Source: CAVTWY01 sp963738575 (GTDB lineage: Bacteria > Pseudomonadota > Gammaproteobacteria > Burkholderiales > Burkholderiaceae_C). Taken from it: DNA of 64,000 nucleotides. Positions 46,827 through 54,664 of the stretch are shown here, piece by piece (positions within the stretch are counted from its first letter, which is position 1; the number at the start of each line of letters is the position of its first letter). Below the pieces are notes generated by a model, which saw only the letters and a list, made by a program, of their open reading frames with translations, did not search any database and was not told the origin of the DNA. The position numbers and the translations under genes were made by a program. Location: contig CAVTWY010000002.1 in the NCBI GenBank assembly GCA_963738575.1, positions 620,001 through 684,000 on the forward strand. The letters are read 5' to 3'.

Positions 46827-49800
46827 TTGAGGCTGTTTTCTTACCGAGATCGCCCTGTTCATTTGGGGCCCTACCCACTGGAGCGGCTCGCACGCAGCGA
46901 AACGGCACCGGTGCTCGCGCCCGTTGCGCCAAGCCAGGCACTGAGCTTCGACTTGCCCGACCCATTGAGCATCGCACATGCCATGAAGCGCTTCATGGGC
47001 ATGTTTGACGTGGTCCGTGATGGCATCGTCGCTGTCATGCCTGCAGAGATTCCCGACAGCCCACTGGAGCGGACCGAGCACCTGAAGGCCGCTGGGTACT
47101 ACTTTGACGCTTCGATGATGGGCGTGGCTACCGTCCCCGCTGAGGCATGGCTGGGCACCCCCATCCGTAACGCGCAGGTGGCATCCATTGCCGAGGAGCT
47201 GCAGCGCAGCGAGCCCAAAAGCTTTGCCGCTGGCATGGACATGATTCTGGCCGACGTGATGGACGCCGCACGCGCAACCCACGGCAGCATCGCGCACCAC
47301 GGCCATGCCATCGTGGTGCTGGTGGAGTACCCGCGGGACCCTCATGCTGGCGAGGCAGGATGCGAATGGATCGAAGGCACGCAGGCGCACCGCGCCGCGC
47401 TGCTCAGCGCCCAGACGGCCGTGCTGTTGGCTAGCTATTTGCGAATGTTGGGGTTTGAGGCACGTTCGCACACGGCCACCTGCACCGACGTTTGCCTCAA
47501 CCGGTTGGCGGTGCAAGCGGGGCTGGTGCAAACCGATTTGCAGAACCCTTACTTGGGGCACCGCTATGGCTTGGCGGCGGTCACCACCACATGCGAGTTG
47601 CAGCCTGATTTGCCCTTGGCTCCCTCTCACGAGCAAAAGCGGCGTCGCTCGCACGGGTTGGCGTGGCAACTCGGCGTAGGCACCCTGAAGGGCGCCCTGC
47701 ACCAAGACCCCTACGCCAAGCGCCAGTTTGTGCAGGGGCCCCATCCTTACGAAACACTGCAGCGTCGTGATGAGCCCACCACCTTCATCGACCACGAACG
47801 CGTGCCGCGATTTCCCAAACGCGCTGACTTTTTTGCACGTGCCTTGTTTGGTGATCTGGGCAAGGACGTGCAGGACGATGCCAAAAACGCGCACTACGTG
47901 ATGAAGAGCCCAATCGGCGCCTGCGCGCGCCGGGCGCTGGGGGCCTTGTTGTTGCTGCAGTTTGGCGAGGCGCGCGGCGCCGTATCCCCCAGCACGGCAG
48001 ATCCCCATCGAAATGCTGCCAACCTCAAAGCCACCGCGTACTACCTGGGCAGCGATGCTGTGGGGATGTGCGCCGTGCCCTCGTGGGCTTTTTACTCTCA
48101 TGACGCCGGCGGCAACACCATGGCGCCCTACCACGCCAACGCCGTCAACCTGCTGCTGGACCAAGGCCACGAGACCATGGAGGGCGCCAGTGGTGACGAC
48201 TGGATCAGCGTGGCGCAAAGCATGCGTGCCTACCTTCGATTCTCGATGCTGGGCGGCGTGGTGGCTGAGCAGATTCGTCGGCTGGGGTATTCGGCGCGGG
48301 TGCACTCGGTGTTGGATGGTGACGTGTTGCAGCCACCCCTACTGCTGTTGTCTGGTTTGGGTGAGGTCAGCCGCATCGGCGAGGTGATTCTTAACCCCTT
48401 CTTGGGGCCGCGGTTGAAGAGCGGCACCGTGACAACCAACATGCCCATGAGCTTTGACAAGCCCATTGACTTTGGCTTGCAGCGCTTTTGCGAGCAGTGC
48501 AACAAATGCGCGCGCGAGTGCCCATCGGGCGCCATCACTGCGGGCCCCAAAGTGATGTACAACGGCTACGAAATTTGGAAGTCGGACGCCGAAAAGTGCG
48601 CCCGCTACCGCATCACCAACAGCGGGGGTGGCATGTGCGGGCGCTGCATGAAAACCTGCCCGTGGAACCTGGAAGGCTTGCTGGCCGACACCGCTTGGCG
48701 CTGGGCGGCGATGAACGTGCCAAGCCAAGCGCGCACGTTGGCAGCGCTGGACGACCGCTTGGGGCGTGGCCGCATCAACCCTGTCAAAAAGTGGTGGTGG
48801 GACATTGAGCTCGACCGCACCACGCAGCGCTACGTGCAGGCCAAACAAACGCACCGACGCGATTTGAACGTCCAGTTGAAGATCACACCCGAATCCCAAA
48901 CCTTGGCGGTGTACCCAGCGGACACCATGCCCGCCCCGTGGCCGGTGGTGCAACCGGTCAACCGGGAAGCTGGCATCGCGCGCTACCGCGAGCTGCTTTC
49001 ACCCAGCCAGTACCGCGCACGCTTGGCCCGCGGGGACACCGACGCGCTGGCGCCACCTTTCACCATGCCCGGCGGTGACCCGCCTGTGTTCCCCGTGGTA
49101 CTCAAACGTCGAGAAGACATGACCACGGACGTGGCCAAATACGAGTTCGCCCGCGCCGATGGACAGCCACTGCCACCTTTTGACGCAGGGGCGCACATTG
49201 ACGTGGTGGTGGCACCCGAATATTTGCGTCAATTCAGCTTGGCGGGTGACCCTGCCGACCGCAGCAAGTGGGTGCTGGGCGTTCAACGCGAGGCCCATGG
49301 TCGCGGTGGTTCGGCGCTGATGCACCGCGCCTTCCGTGAAGGCCGAACGGTGTTTGTCTCGAAGCCGAGCAACCTCTTTGCGTTGGACGAGGGCGCCTCC
49401 CTGTCGTGGCTGTTTGCGGGGGGCATCGGCGTGACGCCGCTTCTGACCATGGCGCACCGCTTGCATGCGCTGGGCCGCCCTTTCGCCTTGCATTACAGCG
49501 CCGCCAGTCGAAACACCGCTGGCTTTGTCAAAGACATTGAAGAAGCACCCTGGCGGCAGCAGGCCACGTTTCACTTCAAAGCTGAGGGTCTCAGGGCCGA
49601 CCTCGACACGTTGGTGCCCGCCTACGTTGACGGCCAACAGCTCTACACCTGCGGCTCATCGTCGTACATGGTTGCCGTGTTTGATGCAGCGAGTCGTCGT
49701 GGCTGGCCTGAGGCCGCCTTGCACCGCGAGTACTTCAGTGCACCCGAAGCACCACCGCGAGAAAACCACCCGTTTGTGATCAAGCTGCGCCGTTCAGGTC

Positions 49801-50042
49801 GCGAACTGATGGTGCCCGCCCACGTGAGCGCAACTGACGTCTTGGCCAGTGCCGGGATCAACATCGACGTGAAGTGCGCCGAGGGGCTGTGCGGCACGTG
49901 CAGTTGCCCCTACGACGCCAAGGCCTCCAGCGCCGTCGATCATCGCGACATGGTGTTGAGTGCTGTCCAGCGGCAGTCACGCATCATTCTGTGCTGCTCA
50001 CGGACGCAAGATGCCGATGGCACGGTGGTTTTGGATTTGTAG
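46827..50042 (+). CDS. Self-sufficient reductive dehalogenase fused to FMN/2Fe-2S reductase
   Basis: A 1071-residue fusion. Residues 1 to about 700 are a cobalamin-dependent reductive dehalogenase: two nitroreductase-like units (about 50-250 and 395-540), then two 4Fe-4S motifs (C555, C558, C561, C565 in CEQCNKCARECP; C591, C604, C607, C611 with GRCMKTCP). Residues 750-970 are a phthalate-dioxygenase-reductase-like module with the flavin motif RQFSL (801-805), NAD loop GGIGVTP (865-871) and YTCGSSSYM. The C-terminus is a plant-type 2Fe-2S ferredoxin (C1017, C1022, C1025, C1056/1057). There is no Tat signal and no RdhB anchor gene, so it should be cytoplasmic and catabolic, like BhbA and NpRdhA. 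The only suitable start is TTG 46827; an in-frame stop lies at 46809. The natural substrate, perhaps a halogenated phenolic acid, is unknown. Confidence 0.88.
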   Translation: MRLFSYRDRPVHLGPYPLERLARSETAPVLAPVAPSQALSFDLPDPLSIAHAMKRFMGMFDVVRDGIVAVMPAEIPDSPLERTEHLKAAGYYFDASMMGVATVPAEAWLGTPIRNAQVASIAEELQRSEPKSFAAGMDMILADVMDAARATHGSIAHHGHAIVVLVEYPRDPHAGEAGCEWIEGTQAHRAALLSAQTAVLLASYLRMLGFEARSHTATCTDVCLNRLAVQAGLVQTDLQNPYLGHRYGLAAVTTTCELQPDLPLAPSHEQKRRRSHGLAWQLGVGTLKGALHQDPYAKRQFVQGPHPYETLQRRDEPTTFIDHERVPRFPKRADFFARALFGDLGKDVQDDAKNAHYVMKSPIGACARRALGALLLLQFGEARGAVSPSTADPHRNAANLKATAYYLGSDAVGMCAVPSWAFYSHDAGGNTMAPYHANAVNLLLDQGHETMEGASGDDWISVAQSMRAYLRFSMLGGVVAEQIRRLGYSARVHSVLDGDVLQPPLLLLSGLGEVSRIGEVILNPFLGPRLKSGTVTTNMPMSFDKPIDFGLQRFCEQCNKCARECPSGAITAGPKVMYNGYEIWKSDAEKCARYRITNSGGGMCGRCMKTCPWNLEGLLADTAWRWAAMNVPSQARTLAALDDRLGRGRINPVKKWWWDIELDRTTQRYVQAKQTHRRDLNVQLKITPESQTLAVYPADTMPAPWPVVQPVNREAGIARYRELLSPSQYRARLARGDTDALAPPFTMPGGDPPVFPVVLKRREDMTTDVAKYEFARADGQPLPPFDAGAHIDVVVAPEYLRQFSLAGDPADRSKWVLGVQREAHGRGGSALMHRAFREGRTVFVSKPSNLFALDEGASLSWLFAGGIGVTPLLTMAHRLHALGRPFALHYSAASRNTAGFVKDIEEAPWRQQATFHFKAEGLRADLDTLVPAYVDGQQLYTCGSSSYMVAVFDAASRRGWPEAALHREYFSAPEAPPRENHPFVIKLRRSGRELMVPAHVSATDVLASAGINIDVKCAEGLCGTCSCPYDAKASSAVDHRDMVLSAVQRQSRIILCCSRTQDADGTVVLDL

Positions 50043-50064
50043 TGCAGTCTGCAACGCTTGTGCT

Positions 50065-51021
50065 TCACGCCTTCGACAAGAGATGGGCCGACACATCCCA
50101 CAGCTGATCGGCAGCATCGTCGTCCATCACATGCGGCGAATAACCTGAAACCCGGTTGGTCTGCTCAGCCGGCAAGCCTTGTCCACAGTCCTCCAAATAC
50201 AAGCCGCCATGGCCCTGCAACGCGGCAGCTGTCGCGGCCCAAACGCTGGTGGCAGCGCCTTGTTCGGGGGTCTTGAAGATGTCAAGTGGCGTGTCGTCAG
50301 GCTTCAACCAGCCCAAAGCGCGCATTTCTTCGATGGGCAAGTACTTTTGCAAACCCGTCATGATGCCGCCAGGATGCACCGCATTGGACGTGATGCCATC
50401 CTTGGCGTGGCGGCGATGCAGGCCCAACGACATCAAGGCATTGGCGCTCTTGGCCTGCCCATAAGCATGCCATTTGTTGTAGGGGCGACGTTCAAAATGG
50501 ATGTCGTCAAAGTCAACACCGCCAATCTTGTGACCTGACGACGTGAGTGTGACAACGCGCGCCTGATTGGCCGCCCGCAGGGCAGGCAACAGCGCAGTGG
50601 TTAGCGCAAAGTGACCCAAGTGGTTGGTGGCAAACTGGGCCTCCCACCCTTGCGGCGTGCGCGCCAAAGGGCAAGCCATGATGGCGGCGTTGTTGATCAA
50701 AATGTGAAGCGGCTTGTCGCCCCACGCCGCAACCATGTGCGCGATGCTGGACAAATCCGCCAAGTCCAACAGCAACACGTTGACCCGTGCGTTGGCGTCG
50801 GATTGCCGCAGCGCCCCGGCCAACGCTTCACCCTGGGCGCGGTTTCGCACGGCCAACGTAACCTCAGCACCAGCGTGAACCAACGCCGTCGACGTGTGCA
50901 GCCCCAGTCCAGATGCCCCGCCCGTCACGATGGCGCGCTTGCCGCGCAGATCGACAGACGCAACAACTTCGAGCGCGGTGCTGCGGGGTGGCATGCCCGG
51001 GATGATGGCTGGTGAGTTCAT
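50065..51021 (-). CDS. Short-chain dehydrogenase/reductase
   Basis: A 318-residue SDR resembling retinol-dehydrogenase/WWOX-type oxidoreductases. The NADP-binding motif is GGASGLGLHTS near residue 35, NNAAIM near 110, and the catalytic pair Tyr-x3-Lys lies in YGQAKSANALM with Ser in TLTSSGHK. The long C-terminal loop (GGIMTGLQKYLP; GLYLEDCGQGLPAEQT) is typical of this subgroup. The start is ATG 51021, six codons inside a TTG-started frame. It converges on the reductive dehalogenase with a 22-base gap. A shared substrate pathway is possible but not shown. Confidence 0.85.
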   Translation of the reverse strand: MNSPAIIPGMPPRSTALEVVASVDLRGKRAIVTGGASGLGLHTSTALVHAGAEVTLAVRNRAQGEALAGALRQSDANARVNVLLLDLADLSSIAHMVAAWGDKPLHILINNAAIMACPLARTPQGWEAQFATNHLGHFALTTALLPALRAANQARVVTLTSSGHKIGGVDFDDIHFERRPYNKWHAYGQAKSANALMSLGLHRRHAKDGITSNAVHPGGIMTGLQKYLPIEEMRALGWLKPDDTPLDIFKTPEQGAATSVWAATAAALQGHGGLYLEDCGQGLPAEQTNRVSGYSPHVMDDDAADQLWDVSAHLLSKA

Positions 51022-51148
51022 GGCCAACTCGTAGCGCAAAGCTGCATGGTACCCAGCTTGTCGCCACGTGCCGCACCAAGAAGACCAGCAGCTTCAGGCA
51101 CGGCTGTTGCGGACAATTGACGGGCAAGCGGCATCGCCCCCAAAGCCA

Positions 51149-51181
51149 AACGGGTTAGCCCCTTGTGAGAGCTAACCCGTT
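51149..51181 (-). terminator. Hairpin beyond tRNA-Pro (probable terminator)
   Basis: A perfect 11-bp stem (AACGGGTTAGC at 51149-51159 with GCTAACCCGTT at 51171-51181) lies 10 bases past the tRNA-Pro CCA. On the minus strand the following T-tract is weak. On the plus strand it is followed by GATTCTTTTTT, so it may stop transcription in both directions. Confidence 0.6.
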
Positions 51182-51191
51182 GATTCTTTTT

Positions 51192-51268
51192 TGGTCGGGG
51201 TGGCGGGATTCGAACTCGCGACCCCTTGCACCCCATGCAAGTGCGCTACCAGGCTGCGCCACACCCCG
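51192..51268 (-). tRNA. tRNA-Pro (anticodon GGG)
   Basis: A 77-nt gene with encoded CCA (51192-51194). On the minus strand the acceptor stem CGGGGTG pairs with CACCCCG. The D-arm GCGCAGCCTGGTAGCGC, anticodon arm CTTGC-ATGGGGT-GCAAG and T-arm GAGTTCGAATC are all regular. The C1-G72 pair is the usual proline signature. It reads CCC/CCU codons. Confidence 0.95.
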
Positions 51269-51303
51269 ACTGAAGCCGCATTGTATATCGGCTGCCTGCC
51301 CGT

Positions 51304-51783
51304 TTATCCCAACAGGCGTTTGATGGCGAGCAGTTCAACACGCATGTGGTCGATGGTGAGCTCAACGGCGTCTGCAGCCCCCACACCTTGGTCATGCGCC
51401 AAGGCTGCAACGGTCAAGTCGTCGAGCTCGCGCTCGATCATGGGCTCCATCATGAGCGCGCGGGCTTTTTCAGCCTGTTCAGCCTTGGCGTCGTTGGCTG
51501 CCGCCGCAGCATCGGACAGGCGGTTGCGGGCGCCAATGATGGTGAAGCCTTGCTCGTACAGCAGGTCGCGGATGCGACGGATGAGCAAAACCTCGTGGTG
51601 TTGGTAGTAGCGGCGGTTGCCGCGCCGTTTCATGGGCTTGAGCTGGGCGAATTCTTGCTCCCAGTAGCGCAGCACGTACGGTTTGACCTGACACAGGTCG
51701 GCCACCTCACCGATGGTGAAGTAGCGCTTGGCGGGGATCGCGGGCAGCGGGGAGTCGCCGAGCGCGTGAACAGATTTCTCCAT
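51304..51783 (-). CDS. MerR-family transcriptional regulator
   Basis: A 159-residue regulator. The N-terminal winged helix-turn-helix (RYFTIGEVADLCQVKPYVLRY followed by WEQEF and RRYYQHHEVLLIRRIRDLLYEQG) is clearly MerR-type. The C-terminal dimerisation helix is alanine-rich and lacks the cysteines of metal-sensing members, so the effector is unknown. It lies 35 bases after ihfA on the same strand. This pheT-ihfA-merR order recurs in Burkholderiales. Confidence 0.88.
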   Translation of the reverse strand: MEKSVHALGDSPLPAIPAKRYFTIGEVADLCQVKPYVLRYWEQEFAQLKPMKRRGNRRYYQHHEVLLIRRIRDLLYEQGFTIIGARNRLSDAAAAANDAKAEQAEKARALMMEPMIERELDDLTVAALAHDQGVGAADAVELTIDHMRVELLAIKRLLG

Positions 51784-51818
51784 GGAAATCAACAAGATTG
51801 AACATCAAAGCTGACACT

Positions 51819-52181
51819 CTACTCGAACTCTTCGTCGGTTGTAAGGTCTCCTTGCACGATTCCTTTCAATTTGTGACTGGCGTGAAAAGTCACAACATTG
51901 CGAGCGCGGATGGGTATTGGCTCGCCCGTGCGGGGATTTCGCCCTGGGCGCGGGGCTTTGCGCCGGATGGAGAAGTTGCCAAAACCAGAGATTTTGACGT
52001 CTTCGCCTCGCAGCAGCGACTGATTCATGATGTCGAAAAACGCTTCCACCATGTCTTTGGATTCGCGCTTGTTGAGGCCCAGGCGCTCAAACAGCAAATC
52101 AGACAACTCGGCCTTGGTGAGCGTGGGCGTCTCGAGTGACGGCAAGATCACGCGGTCGGTGGGCACTTTTTCAATTTTCAT
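51819..52181 (-). CDS. ihfA: Integration host factor alpha subunit
   Basis: DNA-bending protein of 120 residues, slightly longer than E. coli IHF-alpha (99) because of an N-terminal extension of about 18 residues (MKIEKVPTDRVILPSLETP). The rest is standard: LTKAELSDLLFERLGLNKRES, GFGNFSIRRKAPRPGRNPRTGEPI with the proline that intercalates into DNA, and VTFHASHKLKGIV. The start is ATG 52181. It follows pheT by 43 bases, the same arrangement as in E. coli. Confidence 0.94.
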   Translation of the reverse strand: MKIEKVPTDRVILPSLETPTLTKAELSDLLFERLGLNKRESKDMVEAFFDIMNQSLLRGEDVKISGFGNFSIRRKAPRPGRNPRTGEPIPIRARNVVTFHASHKLKGIVQGDLTTDEEFE

Positions 52182-52224
52182 GTGATGTCCAATGAAAAAT
52201 CCATGGCGGCGGACTGGGCGGCGG

Positions 52225-54651
52225 TCAACCGCGAAGCCGCGCGCCAAGCTCTTGCGCCAAGGCCGCCACGATGACAGATACCGTGGCGTCGACGCGCTCG
52301 TCCGTCAGGGGCACATGCTCGTCCAGCAACTCCAGGCGAACAGCCAGGCTGCGCTCGTTGGCTGCGACGTCAGCCGATGGCGTCTTGGGTTTGTACACGT
52401 CGAACAGCGTGGCCTGCCGCAACAGCGAACCGCCTGATTGCCTAACCACTTTCATCAACTGATCATGCAGCACACCGTCGTGGGCCACCAAAGCCACATC
52501 GCGCCACACCGATTGCTGCTTGGCAATCGCTTGGGCTTGTGGCAGCTCGCGCAGCGTCAGGGCGTGCAGGTGCACCTCGAACAACACGGGCGCGCTGGTG
52601 AGCCCTTGCTGCTGGCGCCAGCGTGGGTGCAGTTCGCCCACCCAACCCACCGCGTGCCCGTTCATTTCGATGCGCGCCGAACGCCCGGGGTGCAACGCCG
52701 GATGCGACGCAGCCACAAAGACAACGTCGCGCGGCGCAAACAAAGCTTCGACGTCACCTTTGACGTCGTAAAAATCGACCCCTCGCTCGGCGTCGCCCCA
52801 CTGCCTGGGCACCGCGTCGCCCCACGCCAAACCAGCCACGTGCATTGGCTGGTCAACGCCCGCCACCGTGCGGTCTCCAGCGGTCACGGCGGGGTCTCTG
52901 CGGTACACACGACCCACCTCAAAGACCTTGGCGCGCGTGGCGCGGCGCGCCACGTTGTAGGCCAACACGCCCATGAGGCTGCCCATCAGGCTGGAACGCA
53001 TCACCGACTGGGGGGCGGCGATGGGGTTGAGCACTTGAATGGGGTGGCTGTTGCCGGCCAAGTCTCGCTCACTGGCCTCATCGACAAAACTGTAATTGAT
53101 GGTCTCTTGGTAGCCGAGTGCTGCCAACCGGTGCCGCACCGCATGCACCGGGCGTTGTGCTTCGGGCTGCGCCTTGGGCGTGATGCTGGACACAGGCGGT
53201 GTGTCGGGCAGCTGGCCGTAGCCCACCACCCGGGCAACTTCTTCGATCAGGTCTTCTTCAAGGCGCAGGTCAAAACGCCACGAGGGTGGCACCACCGTGA
53301 GGGTGCCTTCGCCCTGCGTAAACTCAAACCCCAGGCGTCGCATCACGTCGGCAGCCGTTGCCAAGCTGATGGGCATGCCAATCACCTTGCTGGTGCGTGC
53401 GATGCGCAGGGTAACGGCTGGCACCAAGGGCATGGCCGGCTGCTGATCGTCGACGGGGCCGGCTTGGCCGCCACAACATTCAAGAATCAGGCGAGTGATG
53501 TGCTCGACGTGTTGCGTCGTGGTGGCGGGGTCGACACCGCGCTCAAACCGGTGGCCTGCATCGGTCGAGAAGTTGAAGCGACGCGAGCGCCCGGCCACAG
53601 CCTCGGGGTACCAAAACGCTGCCTCGACATAAACGTTGCGTGTGGTGTCGCTGGTGGCCGTGGCCTGACCGCCCATGATGCCGGCCAGGGACTCCACCGA
53701 CGTTGCGTCGGCGATGACACCGACCCGGTCGTCCACTTGCACCGTCTGGCCATTGAGCAGCTCAAGCGACTCGTTTGCCCTGCCCCAACGCACCACCAAA
53801 TGGTCGTTGATTTTGTCCAAGTCAAAAATGTGCGAAGGCCGACCCAACTCGAACATCACGTAGTTGGAGATGTCGACCAAGGCGTTGACGCTGCGTTGGC
53901 CACAACGCGCCAAGCGCTCGACCATCCACGCAGGCGTCACGGCCGACGGGTTGACGCCACGAATCACGCGCCCCGAGAAGCGGCCACACAAGTCGGGCGC
54001 CTCGATGCTCACGGGCAGCGTCGCGTTGTGGGTGACAGCCACCGGCGCAAACTGGGGCGACTTCAAAGGCGCACCAGTGAGCGCTGAGAGTTCACGTGCA
54101 ACGCCAAAAACACTCAGCACATGACCCAGGTTAGGAGTTAGCTTGAGCTCAAGCACGTGGTCGTCCAGCGCCAAGGCTTCGCGAATGTCGCGCCCAGGTG
54201 CCAGCGCGTCGTCAAGCTCCAGCAGGCCCGCATGCTCGGTGGACAGGCCCAGCTCGCGCGCCGAGCAAAGCATGCCGCTGCTGGCCACACCACGCAACGT
54301 GGCTGACTTGATCGAGAAAGGCTCACCCCCCGCGACCGACGGTGGCAGGGATGCGCCCACGATCGCCAAGGGCACCTTGATGCCAACCCGCGCATTGGGG
54401 GCACCACAGACAATTTGCAGCGGTGCCTCGGCCGTGTGCACCCCGGCTAGCACTTTGCATACCCGCAGCTTGTCAGCATTGGGGTGCGGCAGTGCCTCAA
54501 TGATCTCGCCCACCACCACACCGCTGAACGGTGGGGCCACGGGCGCCACCGATTCGACCTCAAACCCGCCCATCGTCAAGACATCAGCAAGGGCCTGGGT
54601 GGTCAGCGGCGGATTGCACCATTCACGCAGCCAACTTTCGGGGAATTTCAT
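52225..54651 (-). CDS. pheT: Phenylalanyl-tRNA synthetase beta subunit
   Basis: An 808-residue subunit of the (alpha-beta)2 enzyme. The domains in order are: N-terminal MKFPESWLREW and a tRNA-binding EMAP-like region (KLRVCKVLAG), B3/B4 editing domain, B5 DNA-binding-like fold, the catalytic-like core, and the C-terminal anticodon-binding FDX-ACB domain (SVWRDVALVAHDGVLHDQ; LFDVYKPKTPSADVAANERS). The start is ATG 54651, 13 bases after the pheS stop. It charges tRNA-Phe together with PheS. Confidence 0.96.
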   Translation of the reverse strand: MKFPESWLREWCNPPLTTQALADVLTMGGFEVESVAPVAPPFSGVVVGEIIEALPHPNADKLRVCKVLAGVHTAEAPLQIVCGAPNARVGIKVPLAIVGASLPPSVAGGEPFSIKSATLRGVASSGMLCSARELGLSTEHAGLLELDDALAPGRDIREALALDDHVLELKLTPNLGHVLSVFGVARELSALTGAPLKSPQFAPVAVTHNATLPVSIEAPDLCGRFSGRVIRGVNPSAVTPAWMVERLARCGQRSVNALVDISNYVMFELGRPSHIFDLDKINDHLVVRWGRANESLELLNGQTVQVDDRVGVIADATSVESLAGIMGGQATATSDTTRNVYVEAAFWYPEAVAGRSRRFNFSTDAGHRFERGVDPATTTQHVEHITRLILECCGGQAGPVDDQQPAMPLVPAVTLRIARTSKVIGMPISLATAADVMRRLGFEFTQGEGTLTVVPPSWRFDLRLEEDLIEEVARVVGYGQLPDTPPVSSITPKAQPEAQRPVHAVRHRLAALGYQETINYSFVDEASERDLAGNSHPIQVLNPIAAPQSVMRSSLMGSLMGVLAYNVARRATRAKVFEVGRVYRRDPAVTAGDRTVAGVDQPMHVAGLAWGDAVPRQWGDAERGVDFYDVKGDVEALFAPRDVVFVAASHPALHPGRSARIEMNGHAVGWVGELHPRWRQQQGLTSAPVLFEVHLHALTLRELPQAQAIAKQQSVWRDVALVAHDGVLHDQLMKVVRQSGGSLLRQATLFDVYKPKTPSADVAANERSLAVRLELLDEHVPLTDERVDATVSVIVAALAQELGARLRG

Positions 54652-54664
54652 GGCGGCGCCCCGA

